Below, in pieces: positions 1 through 7,782 of a stretch of 64,000 bases of DNA; the first letter of the stretch is position 1, and each line of letters begins with the position of its first letter. The stretch comes from CAWDZK01 sp963807005 (GTDB lineage: Bacteria; Actinomycetota; Actinomycetes; JACCUZ01). The notes beneath the pieces are model-generated. The model did not search any database. It saw only the letters and a list, made by a program, of their open reading frames with translations, and had not been told where the DNA came from. The translations under genes were made by a program, and so were the position numbers. The DNA lies in NCBI GenBank assembly GCA_963807005.1, contig CAWDZK010000001.1:434001-498000 (forward strand), read 5' to 3'.

Positions 1-9
1 GGTCCGCCC

Positions 10-693
10 GTGGGCGAGATGGTCAGCTACCCCAGCAACGGCGACTCCTGCGAGGCCTACCTCGCGGTGCCGGACTCCGGCCAGGGCCCCGGCGTGGTCG
101 TCGTCCAGGAGTGGTGGGGCCTGGTCGACCACATCAAGGATGTCGCCGACCGCTTCGCCGAGGCGGGGTTCGTCGCCCTGGCGCCGGACTTCTTCCACGG
201 CGAGGCCACCACCGAGCCGGACGACGCGCGGCGGCTGCTGATGTCGATGGAGATGGACCGCGCCGCCCGGGACATCCAGGGCGCGGCGCGCTACCTGGCC
301 GGTCGCGCCGACGTCGAGGGCACCGGCATCGGGGCCGTCGGCTTCTGCATGGGCGGCTCGCTGGCCCTGTGGAGCGGTGCGCTGGACGAGGAGGTCAAGG
401 TCGCGGTCGGCTTCTACCCGGCCCTCCCCTGGGAGCGGATGTCGCCGACCTGGGGCAACTACGCCAACAAGAGCGCGATGATCCACGCCTCGGAGCAGGA
501 CGGGACCTCCAAGGCCGACGGTGTGCAGGCGGCTGTCAGGGGCATCGAACAGGCCGGCGGCTCGGTCGAGGTCTACGACTATCCCGGCTCGTCACACGCC
601 TTCTTCAACGACACCCGCCCCGAGGTCCACGACAAGGAGCACTCGGACGCCGCCTGGCGTCGGACCGTCGACCTCCTGCACAGCCGCCTCTGA
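10..693 (+). CDS. Dienelactone hydrolase family protein
   Basis: Cytosolic alpha/beta hydrolase of the dienelactone hydrolase family. These enzymes hydrolyse ester or lactone bonds with a Cys/Asp/His triad. The nucleophile motif is visible as GFCMGG (about residue 112), and the catalytic His is in SSHAFFN near the C-terminus. The length of 227 aa is normal for the family. The reading frame is open to the window edge, so the GTG at 10 is only the first visible start and a few upstream codons could be missing. The next gene starts 3 nt after its stop, so the two are probably co-transcribed. The family assignment is firm; the substrate cannot be inferred. Confidence 0.85.
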   Translation: MGEMVSYPSNGDSCEAYLAVPDSGQGPGVVVVQEWWGLVDHIKDVADRFAEAGFVALAPDFFHGEATTEPDDARRLLMSMEMDRAARDIQGAARYLAGRADVEGTGIGAVGFCMGGSLALWSGALDEEVKVAVGFYPALPWERMSPTWGNYANKSAMIHASEQDGTSKADGVQAAVRGIEQAGGSVEVYDYPGSSHAFFNDTRPEVHDKEHSDAAWRRTVDLLHSRL

Positions 694-695
694 GC

Positions 696-1508
696 GTGCT
701 GCCCGGGTCGCGTGGTGCGGTGCCGCCGGGCTCCGGCTGGCCCGACGACCCGGCGACCGCTGACACGCCGGTGGCCGGGGGCCCGGAGGACGTCCGCCGG
801 CTCGCGGCCGCGGCAGCCACGCCGGTCGAGCTGGACGCCGCCGTGTCGGTGTGCCGGGCCTGCCCGCGGCTGGTCGAGTGGCGGGAGCAGGTCGCCGTGG
901 AGCGGCGCAGGTCCTTCGCGGACGAGCAGTACTGGGGCCGACCGATCGCGGGCTGGGGCCCGGCGGACGCGCCCGTGCTCGTCGTCGGGCTGGCGCCGGC
1001 CGCGCACGGCGGGAACCGGACCGGCCGGATCTTCACCGGCGACCGCAGCGGGGACTGGCTGTTCGCCGCGCTGCACCGGGCCGGCCTGGCCGCGCAGCCC
1101 ACCAGCACCCATGCCGGCGACGGTCAGCGGCTGCTGGGGACCCGGATGCTCGCCGCGGTCCGCTGCGCACCACCCGCGAACGCCCCCACAACTGCCGAAC
1201 GGGACACCTGTGCGCCGTGGATGGACGCCGAGGTCGCGTTGCTGCTGCCGCACCTGCGCGCGGTCGTCGCCCTGGGCGCCTTCGCCTGGCAGGCGACGTT
1301 CGCGACCATGGCGCGGCTGGGCCTCGCGGTGCCCCGGCCGCGTCCGCGGTTCGCGCACGCCGCCGAGGTCGAGGTGGCCGGGGTCGCCGTCATCGGCTCG
1401 TTCCACCCCAGCCAGCAGAACACCTTCACCGGGCGCCTGACCGAAGGGATGCTGGACCAGGTCCTGGACCGTGCGGCGGCCGTCGCGGGCCTGCGGAATA
1501 CAGTCTGA
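696..1508 (+). CDS. Family 5 uracil-DNA glycosylase (UDGb)
   Basis: DNA repair glycosylase that removes uracil, and in family 5 also hypoxanthine and other deaminated bases. Four Cys that would hold the [4Fe-4S] cluster are visible: CRAC near residue 50 and RC...TC around residues 160-175. Motif A is GLAPAAHGGNRTGR and the second motif is FHPSQQN near the C-terminus. Motif A lacks the Asp/Glu of families 1 and 4, which is typical of family 5. The GTG at 696 was chosen because it follows the upstream stop by 2 nt and gives 270 aa, near the family size. Subfamily call is confident from the motifs. Confidence 0.9.
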   Translation: MLPGSRGAVPPGSGWPDDPATADTPVAGGPEDVRRLAAAAATPVELDAAVSVCRACPRLVEWREQVAVERRRSFADEQYWGRPIAGWGPADAPVLVVGLAPAAHGGNRTGRIFTGDRSGDWLFAALHRAGLAAQPTSTHAGDGQRLLGTRMLAAVRCAPPANAPTTAERDTCAPWMDAEVALLLPHLRAVVALGAFAWQATFATMARLGLAVPRPRPRFAHAAEVEVAGVAVIGSFHPSQQNTFTGRLTEGMLDQVLDRAAAVAGLRNTV

Positions 1509-1510
1509 TC

Positions 1511-2848
1511 ATGGCGATCACGCCCGCTGCGTCACGGGAGCGGACCCGCATCCTGATCGTGGGCGGCGGCTACGTCGGCATGTACACCGCGCTGCGGCTG
1601 CAGCGCCGCCTGCGGTCGGAGATCAGGGCCAGGCGGGTCGAGGTCATCGTGGTGGACCCCCGGTCCTACATGACCTACCAGCCGTTCCTGCCCGAGGCGG
1701 CAGCCGGAAGCGTCGAACCCCGGCACGTGGTCGTCCCGCTGCGCCGGGTGCTGGACGGGTGCGAGGTCCTCACGGGCCGGGTCGAGTCCATCGACCACGC
1801 GCGGCGTACGGCCCGCATCACCCCGGTTCGCGGGGCGTCGTACGACCTGTCCTACGAGGTCGTCGTCGTCGCTCCGGGCTCGATCGCGCGCACCCTGCCG
1901 ATCCCCGGCCTGGCCGAGAACGGCATCGGGTTCAAGCAGGTCGAGGAGGCCATCGCCCTGCGCAACCAGGTGCTCGAGAAGCTCGACATCGCGACCACGA
2001 TCACCGACCACGCCGCCCGCCGGAAGCTGCTCACCTTCGTGTTCGTCGGCGGTGGCTACTCGGGCATCGAGGCGCTGGCGGAGCTCGAGGACATGGCGAT
2101 GTACGCCACCCGCTACTACCCCGACCTGCCCAAGGGTGACATCCGGTTCGTGCTGGTCGAGGCCACCGGCCGGATCCTGCCCGAGGTGGGGGAGGACATG
2201 GGCCGGTACACAGTCGACGAGCTGGTCCGGCGCCGCATCGACGTCCGGCTCAACACCCGGCTCGAGTCCTGCGTCGACGGGCACGTGGTGCTCTCCGACG
2301 GGGAGGAGTTCGACGCCGAGACGATCGTCTGGACGGCCGGCGTCAAGGCACACCCGATGCTGGCGCACACCGGGTTCCCGCTCGACGACAAGGGTCGGGT
2401 CCGGTGCCGCGCCGACCTGCGGGTCGAGGGCCTCGACGGCGCCTGGTCCGCCGGTGACGGTGCCGCGGTGCCGGACCTCACCGGGCCTCCGGGGGCGCTC
2501 TGCGGGCCGAGCGCCCAGCACGCCGTGCGCCAGGCCAAGGTCCTGGGCGACAACATCGCCCGCGTCCTCAACGGCCGGTCGCCGGAGGCATACGCGCACA
2601 AGTACGCCGGGTCGGTGGCCTCCCTCGGCCTCTACAAGGGAGTCGCCCAGGTCTACGGCGTCAAGCTGCGCGGCTTCCCGGCCTGGTTCATGCACCGCAC
2701 CTACCACGTGAGCCGGGTCCCGACCTTCAACCGCAAGGTCCGGGTGGTCCTGGACTGGACCCTGGCTCTGTTCTTCCGCCGGGAGGTCGTGTCGCTGGGG
2801 TCCCTGCAGCGGCCCCGCGAGGAGTTCAGCGAGGCGGCGAACCGATGA
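1511..2848 (+). CDS. ndh: Type II NADH dehydrogenase (NDH-2)
   Basis: Single-subunit, non-proton-pumping NADH:quinone oxidoreductase of the respiratory chain, bound to the membrane periphery. The FAD-binding Rossmann motif GGGYVGMYTA is at about residues 17-26, the NAD-binding one is FVGGGYSGIEA at about 180, and the second FAD motif GDGAAVPD is near 320. The C-terminal segment VLDWTLALFF is amphipathic and fits membrane attachment. ATG 1511 lies 2 nt after the glycosylase stop and gives 445 aa, normal for NDH-2. The stop overlaps the next start (ATGA). Confidence 0.88.
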   Translation: MAITPAASRERTRILIVGGGYVGMYTALRLQRRLRSEIRARRVEVIVVDPRSYMTYQPFLPEAAAGSVEPRHVVVPLRRVLDGCEVLTGRVESIDHARRTARITPVRGASYDLSYEVVVVAPGSIARTLPIPGLAENGIGFKQVEEAIALRNQVLEKLDIATTITDHAARRKLLTFVFVGGGYSGIEALAELEDMAMYATRYYPDLPKGDIRFVLVEATGRILPEVGEDMGRYTVDELVRRRIDVRLNTRLESCVDGHVVLSDGEEFDAETIVWTAGVKAHPMLAHTGFPLDDKGRVRCRADLRVEGLDGAWSAGDGAAVPDLTGPPGALCGPSAQHAVRQAKVLGDNIARVLNGRSPEAYAHKYAGSVASLGLYKGVAQVYGVKLRGFPAWFMHRTYHVSRVPTFNRKVRVVLDWTLALFFRREVVSLGSLQRPREEFSEAANR

Positions 2849-3363
2849 CGCTGCTCGCGGTCACCGTGATCGGCCACGACCGGCCGGGCATCATCGCCGA
2901 GGCGACCGGGGTGCTGGCCGAGCTGGGGGCCAACCTCGAGGACTCGACGATGACCATCCTGCGCGGTCATTTCGCCATGGTCCTGATCGCGACCGCCGAG
3001 GTCACCCCGGTCGAGGCCGAGCTGGCGCTGCAGTCGCTGTCCGCGGACGGCTCGCTGCTCGTGCTGGTCCGCGAGGTGCCGTACGAGGCGGCGGCGGCAC
3101 CGCTCGGCACGACGTACCTGCTGTCGGTGCACGGCGCCGACCGGCCGGGCATCGTCGCGACCGTGACGGGAATGGTCGCCGACGCCGGCGGCAACGTCAC
3201 CGACCTGACGACCCGGCTCTCCGGCGACCTCTACGTGCTGCTGGCCGAGGTCGACCTGCCCGGGTCGGTCGACCCCGAGCAGCTCAGCCGGGACCTGGCG
3301 ACCGTGGGCGAGGACCTCGGCGTCGACGTGTCCCTGCGGGTCCTCGACCCCGACGTGCTGTGA
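2845..3363 (+). CDS. Double ACT-domain protein (GcvR-like)
   Basis: Protein of 172 aa consisting of two ACT domains, about residues 5-80 and 92-170. Each begins with a strand followed by the turn DRPGII or DRPGIV, the classic amino-acid binding edge of ACT folds. This arrangement is that of GcvR-like proteins, which sense an amino acid, probably glycine or a related one, and modulate a partner. There is no DNA-binding domain. It overlaps ndh by 4 nt and the deformylase by 4 nt, so translation is coupled. The ligand is unknown. Confidence 0.8.
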   Translation: MTLLAVTVIGHDRPGIIAEATGVLAELGANLEDSTMTILRGHFAMVLIATAEVTPVEAELALQSLSADGSLLVLVREVPYEAAAAPLGTTYLLSVHGADRPGIVATVTGMVADAGGNVTDLTTRLSGDLYVLLAEVDLPGSVDPEQLSRDLATVGEDLGVDVSLRVLDPDVL

Positions 3364-3890
3364 GCCTGCTCCCGCCCCTGCCGGACGGGCGGGTGCGGCC
3401 GCAGGTGCAGGCGCCGGCCGCGGTCCTGTCTGCGGTTTCGGCCGAGGTCGACCCGATGGACCCCGAGGTGGTCCAGCTCGCGGCCGACCTGCTGGCCACC
3501 CAGCGCTCCGCTGCGGGCTGCGTCGGGCTGGCGGCACCCCAGCTCGGGGCCGCGGCTCGGGTGTTCTCCCTGGACGTCACCGGCCACCCGCGGACCCGGA
3601 CCTGCCACGGTCCCGTCGTCCTGGCCAACCCCGTCGTCGTCTCGGCCAGCCGGTGGGAGCGCGGGCGCGAGGGCTGCCTGTCGGTCCCCGACCTCACCGG
3701 TGACGTGAAGCGGGCCACCCGGCTGGTGCTGCGGGCCGCCGTGCCCGGCAGCGGCGCGGCGGTCGAGATCGAGACCGACGCCTTCGAGGCGCGTGCCGTG
3801 CAGCACGAGGTGGACCACCTCGACGGCCTGCTGTTCCTGGACCGGGTCGCCGGTGCGCACGCGCTGCACCCCCGCCAGGTCTACCTGTAG
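3360..3890 (+). CDS. def: Peptide deformylase
   Basis: Metalloenzyme that removes the formyl group from the N-terminus of new proteins. All three family motifs are present: GCVGLAAPQ (motif 1), EGCLSVP with the metal-binding Cys (motif 2), and HEVDH with two metal-binding His and the catalytic Glu (motif 3). The length of 176 aa is normal. The GTG start at 3360 overlaps the ACT gene stop (GTGA). It is the last gene of a tight run starting at the hydrolase and is followed by the tRNA. Confidence 0.92.
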   Translation: MSLLPPLPDGRVRPQVQAPAAVLSAVSAEVDPMDPEVVQLAADLLATQRSAAGCVGLAAPQLGAAARVFSLDVTGHPRTRTCHGPVVLANPVVVSASRWERGREGCLSVPDLTGDVKRATRLVLRAAVPGSGAAVEIETDAFEARAVQHEVDHLDGLLFLDRVAGAHALHPRQVYL

Positions 3891-3921
3891 GGCCCGGCCA
3901 GGGCACTAGCCTGGCATCGCC

Positions 3922-3998
3922 GCCCCTGTAGCCCAACTGGTCGAGGCGCTCGCCTTAAAAGCGGGGTCATGGTGTGGGTTCGAGTCCCACCGGGGGCA
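3922..3998 (+). tRNA. tRNA with UAA anticodon (Leu), atypical short variable loop
   Basis: A complete cloverleaf can be drawn. The acceptor stem pairs 3922-3928 with 3991-3997 (one G-T wobble) and the discriminator is A at 3998. The D stem is GCC/GGC. The anticodon stem is 3949-3953 with 3961-3965, loop CTTAAAA, anticodon TAA at 3956-3958. The T arm is 3974-3990 with loop TTCGAGT. Only CC of a 3' CCA is encoded. A TAGCCT -10 box at 3907-3912 fits a start near 3920. UAA means leucine (UUA codons). Leucine tRNAs are normally class II with a long variable arm, but here the variable region is only 8 nt (3966-3973), so the charging identity needs care. Confidence 0.85.
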
Positions 3999-4099
3999 CC
4001 TCGAGTGCGCGAAGGGGAACCGCGTTCCGGGCCCTTTCGTTACCCTGGGAACGACCCAGCCCCGCGACTTCCCCGCGGGCACCCCCACAGAGGAGTGTC

Positions 4100-4894
4100 A
4101 TGGAGAGCCGCAACCCGGTCTTCAACAACAGCAAGGCCTTCTCCCGCAAGGGCTACGCCACCTTCAGCGAGGCTCCGCCCGCGACGGCCGGCCAGCTCGA
4201 GGAGATGTACAGCGCGCCGCCCGCCTCCGGCGTCGACACCGGCCGGATGACGATGGACGACGTCGTCATCAAGACCGGCCTGATGTTCGCGGTGCTGCTG
4301 CCGCTGGCGGTGGTCAACTACGTCGTCGCCAGCCCCCTGCTCACCTTCGGCGGCCTCATCGTCGGGCTCGTCCTCGGACTGGTCGTCGCGTTCAAGCAGT
4401 CGACCAACGCTGCCCTGGTCCTGGGCTATGCGGGTGCGGAGGGCCTGTTCATCGGTGGCATCAGCCGCGCGTTCGAGACGCAGTGGGACGGCATCGTCCC
4501 GCAGGCGGTCCTCGGGACGCTGGCGGTCTTCGCGGTGGCCCTGGGCGCCTACAAGAGCGGCCTGGTCAAGGCCACCCCGAAGTTCCGCAAGACCGTGCTC
4601 ATCGCGATGGGCGGCTACCTGGTCTTCTGCCTGGTCAACCTGGTCGTGATCATGGTCGGCGGCGGCGGCGACTTCGGCCTCCGGCAGGGTCCGCTCGGCT
4701 TCGCCATCGGGCTGTTCGCGGTCGGCCTGGCCGCGGCCATGCTGATCCTGGACTTCGACTTCGCCGAGCAGGGTGTGAAGAACGGGATCCCGGAGCGGTA
4801 CTCGTGGCTCGCCGCGTTCGGTCTGGTCGTGACCCTGGTGTGGCTGTACATCGAGATGCTGCGCCTGCTCGCGATCCTGCGCGGCAGCGACTAG
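4100..4894 (+). CDS. Bax inhibitor-1/YccA family membrane protein
   Basis: Integral membrane protein of the BI-1 (LFG/TMBIM) family in its actinobacterial form of about 265 aa. After a soluble N-terminus of about 60 residues come seven hydrophobic segments, starting with VIKTGLMFAVLLPLAVVNYV and ending with WLAAFGLVVTLVWLYIEMLRLL. Distant relatives act as pH-sensitive calcium leak channels; the bacterial role is largely unknown. ATG 4100 has a strong AGGAG Shine-Dalgarno at 4091-4095. A terminator hairpin follows 25 nt after the stop. Confidence 0.85.
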   Translation: MESRNPVFNNSKAFSRKGYATFSEAPPATAGQLEEMYSAPPASGVDTGRMTMDDVVIKTGLMFAVLLPLAVVNYVVASPLLTFGGLIVGLVLGLVVAFKQSTNAALVLGYAGAEGLFIGGISRAFETQWDGIVPQAVLGTLAVFAVALGAYKSGLVKATPKFRKTVLIAMGGYLVFCLVNLVVIMVGGGGDFGLRQGPLGFAIGLFAVGLAAAMLILDFDFAEQGVKNGIPERYSWLAAFGLVVTLVWLYIEMLRLLAILRGSD

Positions 4895-4918
4895 CCGCCG
4901 CCACGCGCGAACGTCGAC

Positions 4919-4944
4919 GGGCCGCACCCTCGGGGGTGCGGCCC
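4919..4944. terminator. Bidirectional intrinsic terminator hairpin
   Basis: An 11-bp GC-rich stem, GGGCCGCACCC paired with GGGTGCGGCCC around a TCGG loop, lies between the BI-1 gene (+) and the PPOX gene (-), which converge here. It can serve both strands. There is no strong T-tract, as is common in GC-rich actinobacteria. Confidence 0.75.
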
Positions 4945-4961
4945 GTTCGGTGTGCCAGGCG

Positions 4962-5363
4962 CTAGGTCGGGCCGGCCCGTTCGATCGCGAACCGGATCAG
5001 CACCCGCTGCTCGGCCCGCATCGCGGCGCGGTACTCGTCCCAGTCCGGGTGCTCACCGGAGATCCGGCGGTAGTAGTCGACGAGCGGGTCGAGCGCCTCG
5101 GCGTGCTCGACGATCTCGGCCGTGCCCTCGACCTGTCCCCAGTCGCCGAAGAACGCGGGGCTGAGCAGGCACAGCGCGATCCGCGGGTCGCGACGGATGT
5201 TCGTCACCTTGGCCGAGGCCCCGGGGGTGGAGATCTCGATCCGGTCCTCGTCGTCGACACCGGCCAGCACCGGGACCAGCTGGGGGCGGCCGTCGCGACG
5301 GTAGGTCGCGAGCACGGCGCGGTGGTGCGCACGCACGAACGCGCGGGCACCCTCGGGTGTCAT
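4962..5363 (-). CDS. PPOX-class F420-dependent oxidoreductase-like protein
   Basis: Small split-barrel flavin/F420-binding protein of 133 aa. Family features include the N-terminal AVLATYRRDGRPQLVPV strand pair, the SAKVTNIRRDPRIALCL segment typical of the F420-type PPOX group, and a C-terminal EQRVLIRF strand. Members reduce small molecules with F420H2 or FMN. It converges on the BI-1 gene. The natural substrate is unknown. Confidence 0.82.
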   Translation of the reverse strand: MTPEGARAFVRAHHRAVLATYRRDGRPQLVPVLAGVDDEDRIEISTPGASAKVTNIRRDPRIALCLLSPAFFGDWGQVEGTAEIVEHAEALDPLVDYYRRISGEHPDWDEYRAAMRAEQRVLIRFAIERAGPT

Positions 5364-5387
5364 CGGCTGGTCAGCGGGCGCGCGGCG

Positions 5388-5618
5388 TCAGACGTGACGC
5401 CGGGCCCCGCGACGCTTGTCGTGCTCGTGCACGATCGCCGAGGCGTGGCCGTGCGAGAGGTTGTGCTCGTCGCGCAGCCAGTTGACCCGCTCGTCGAAGC
5501 GGAGCAGACCTGGTCCGTTCTCGAGTTCTTCGAACCACTGGGGTAGGTCCCGTCCGGTGACCTGTGGCACCCGCTCGATCAGCTGCTGGTGGGTGGCCTC
5601 GGAGTGGTGCAGGGACAT
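5388..5618 (-). CDS. DUF4287 domain protein
   Basis: Small soluble protein of 76 aa. The pattern HSEATHQQLIERVPQVTG, then WFEELE, then DERVNWLRDEHNLSHGHA matches the DUF4287 family, whose function is unknown. It lies upstream of the PPOX gene on the same strand with a 24-nt gap, so the two may be co-transcribed. A GGAGG-like element precedes the ATG. Confidence 0.8.
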   Translation of the reverse strand: MSLHHSEATHQQLIERVPQVTGRDLPQWFEELENGPGLLRFDERVNWLRDEHNLSHGHASAIVHEHDKRRGARRHV

Positions 5619-5695
5619 CGGCGCCTCCAGTGGGGGGACTCAGCGAACCATGTGGTCGAGAGTGCCGCAGGACTCCGCCCGCCACAACCCCTGGC

Positions 5696-5716
5696 TAGGG
5701 TTCCGGCGTGCCGGAA
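5696..5716 (+). promoter_or_regulatory. -10 box with perfect palindrome over a leaderless start
   Basis: A TAGGGT -10 box (5696-5701) sits 6 nt before the GTG at 5708, implying a leaderless transcript. A perfect 7-2-7 palindrome, TTCCGGCGTGCCGGAA (5701-5716), straddles the start codon. It could be an operator or an RNA hairpin hiding the start. No regulator is adjacent. Confidence 0.4.
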
Positions 5717-6154
5717 CGTCACCTGCCCATCGCGGACCCGTGGGAACCGCTGCGAGGGGAGCTGGCCGCTGACGTCCGCCGGGTGGCCGACCGGCTGCGC
5801 AGCCTGTCCCAGGCTCGGCTGGCCGGCGCGATCGTCCCCTCGGAGGGGGTCCTGCCGCCGGGCGGCACGAGGGCCGAAGCGGCCCACCGGGCTGCCGAGG
5901 AGCTGACCCGGGCAGCCTCCGCGCTGGAGCGCCCGGCGGCCGGGGGCGCCCCCGTCGCGCCGCAGGCCCTGCCTCGGCTGGCCGACTTCGCCGTCGGTGA
6001 CCAGGTCGCCGTCGCAGGCCACGACCTGCTGGCCGCGCTCGACCTGGTCGACCCCGACGACGAGGTACCGGACGATGCGGCCGGGGCCAGGTCGGCCCGG
6101 GACGTGGTACGACGAGCCGCCCAGCTGCTCGCCGACGTGCGCCGGAGGCTCTAG
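5708..6154 (+). CDS. Hypothetical alpha-helical protein
   Basis: I do not recognise this 148-aa protein. It is Ala/Arg-rich, has no membrane segment or signal peptide, and looks mostly helical, with a disordered Pro/Gly-rich stretch near residues 78-95. The N-terminal motif DPWEPLRGELAADVRRVADRLR resembles a helical bundle. The start is supported by the TAGGGT box directly upstream. It converges on the DUF2510-like gene with a 5-nt gap. Codon use matches the neighbours, so it is probably real. Confidence 0.6.
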   Translation: MPERHLPIADPWEPLRGELAADVRRVADRLRSLSQARLAGAIVPSEGVLPPGGTRAEAAHRAAEELTRAASALERPAAGGAPVAPQALPRLADFAVGDQVAVAGHDLLAALDLVDPDDEVPDDAAGARSARDVVRRAAQLLADVRRRL

Positions 6155-6159
6155 CGGCG

Positions 6160-6495
6160 TCAGCCCATCAGCAGGGACACGAGGAACACGAGGGTGCACA
6201 CCACCATCAGCCCGGCCCAGATCTTGAGGTTCCGGGCTGCGCGGGCGGGCGTGAGCGGGTAGATCCGGGTCGTCGGCCCGATCAGATGGGGCACGTTGGT
6301 CAGGCGGTTCATGGTGTACTCGCGCAGCGTGTCCCCGGTCCACGTGAGCCCGTCCCACCGGCGCAGCCGGTAGGGGTCCAGCTCGCGCAGGATGATCTGT
6401 CGGCGCCACTTGTCGCGTATCGCCGTGTTGTGCTCGAGCTCCCACGGGTCCCAGTACCAGCCCGGCCTGCCGGGCGTGGCGCTCGCCGCGTCCAT
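6160..6495 (-). CDS. Small tail-anchored membrane protein with DUF2510-like motif
   Basis: 111-aa protein. The N-terminus contains PGWYWDP followed about 30 residues later by LRRWDGLTWT. The two resemble the start and end of the DUF2510 module (GWYPDP...RWWDGxxWT), but with an insertion between them. One hydrophobic segment, KIWAGLMVVCTLVFLVSLLMG, ends the protein, so it is probably tail-anchored with the soluble part in the cytoplasm. Function is unknown. It lies 10 nt upstream of the thiolase start region on the opposite end of a minus-strand run. Confidence 0.65.
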   Translation of the reverse strand: MDAASATPGRPGWYWDPWELEHNTAIRDKWRRQIILRELDPYRLRRWDGLTWTGDTLREYTMNRLTNVPHLIGPTTRIYPLTPARAARNLKIWAGLMVVCTLVFLVSLLMG

Positions 6496-6505
6496 GCGTT
6501 CGGCG

Positions 6506-7729
6506 CTAGCTCAGGCGCTGGACGATCATGGCCATGCCCTGGCCGCCGCCGACGCACATCGTCTCCAGCCCGAACTCCTTGTCGCGGGTCTGCAGCCCGT
6601 TGAGCAGGGTGGTCGTGATCCGCGCGCCGGTCGAGCCGAAGGGGTGTCCGAGGGCGATCGCCCCGCCGTGCACGTTGAGCCGGTCGATGTCGATCCCCAG
6701 CTCGCGGTACGACGGGATGACCTGGGCGGCGAACGCCTCGTTGATCTCCACCAGGTCCATGTCGTCGATGCCCATGCCGGCCAGCGCCAGGGCGCGCCGG
6801 GAGGCCTCGACCGGCCCGAGTCCCATGATCTCGGGGGACAGCGCGCTGACGCCGGTGGAGACGATCCGGGCGAGCGGGGTGATGCCCAGCTCGGCGGCGC
6901 GGGTGTCGGACATGATCACCACGGCCGCGGCGCCGTCGTTGAGCGGGCAGCAGTTGCCCGCGGTGACCGTGCCGTTCTCCCGGAAGACGGTCCGCAGGCC
7001 GGCGACGCCCTCGAGGGTGACACCCGGCCGAGGGCCGTCGTCACGGCTGACGACGGTGCCGTCCGGGGTGCTGACCGGGACGATCTCGCGGTCGAAGAAG
7101 CCGTTCGCGATGGCCTTCTCGGCCAGGTTCTGCGACCGGACGCCGAACTCGTCCTGCTCGGCCCGGCTGATGCCGCGTGAGGTGGCGAGGTTCTCGGCGG
7201 TCTGGCCCATCGCGATGTAGACGTCGGGCAGCAGGCCGTCCTCGCGCGGGTCGCGCCAGGTCTGGTTGCTCACCGCGGTGGCCGCCGTACGCTCCCGCGC
7301 CTGGTCGAAGACCGGGTTGACGTACTCCTCGCCCCCGCCGCCCGCGCCGGCGAACGCCGGGTAGCGCGAGACGCACTCGACCCCGGCCGAGACGAACGCG
7401 TGGCCCTCGCCGGCCCTGATGGCGTGGAAGGCCATCCGCGAGGTCTGCACCGACGAGGCGCAGAAGCGGTTGACGGTGGTGCCGGGCAGGCCGTCGAAGC
7501 CGAGGGCCACGGCGACCCGTCGGGCCATGTTCACGCCCTGCTCGCCGTCCGGCTCGGCGCAGCCGAGCATGAGGTCGTCCAGCGAGGCGGGGTCCAGAGC
7601 CGGGACCTGGTCCAGGGCGGCCCGGATCACCGTCGCCGCCAGGTCGTCGGGTCGGACGTCGACGAGGGAGCCCTTGAAGGCGCGGCCGATCGGGCTGCGG
7701 GCGGTGGCGACGAGAACTGCCTCGGGCAT
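6506..7729 (-). CDS. Acetyl-CoA C-acyltransferase (thiolase)
   Basis: Thiolase acting in beta-oxidation, cleaving 3-ketoacyl-CoA, or in the reverse condensation. The nucleophilic Cys is in NRFCASS (about residue 90), the NEAFA motif is near residue 340, the His motif is GGAIALGHPFGSTGAR, and the second Cys is in CVGGGQG near the end. The length of 407 aa is normal. ATG 7729 has an AGGAGG Shine-Dalgarno. The position next to an SGNH hydrolase and cbs matches the mycobacterial fadA3 neighbourhood. Confidence 0.92.
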   Translation of the reverse strand: MPEAVLVATARSPIGRAFKGSLVDVRPDDLAATVIRAALDQVPALDPASLDDLMLGCAEPDGEQGVNMARRVAVALGFDGLPGTTVNRFCASSVQTSRMAFHAIRAGEGHAFVSAGVECVSRYPAFAGAGGGGEEYVNPVFDQARERTAATAVSNQTWRDPREDGLLPDVYIAMGQTAENLATSRGISRAEQDEFGVRSQNLAEKAIANGFFDREIVPVSTPDGTVVSRDDGPRPGVTLEGVAGLRTVFRENGTVTAGNCCPLNDGAAAVVIMSDTRAAELGITPLARIVSTGVSALSPEIMGLGPVEASRRALALAGMGIDDMDLVEINEAFAAQVIPSYRELGIDIDRLNVHGGAIALGHPFGSTGARITTTLLNGLQTRDKEFGLETMCVGGGQGMAMIVQRLS

Positions 7730-7761
7730 GGGGACCTCCTGGACCTCCGTCGGTCGAGGGC

Positions 7762-7773
7762 TACCGACCGGTA
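7762..7773. promoter_or_regulatory. Candidate operator upstream of the thiolase
   Basis: The palindrome TACCG-AC-CGGTA lies 33 nt upstream of the thiolase ATG. On the minus strand it sits just downstream of a TAGCCT -10-like box, where a repressor would block transcription. The symmetry is like TetR-type operators. No regulator gene is adjacent, so this is inference. Confidence 0.35.
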
Positions 7774-7782
7774 ACAACGAGG

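Noticed and set aside
579..1406. Long open frames opposite or within most genes
   Set aside because: High GC content leaves few stops, so all strands are open. These frames lack homology-like motifs, have Arg/Pro/Ala-rich composition and mirror the real genes.
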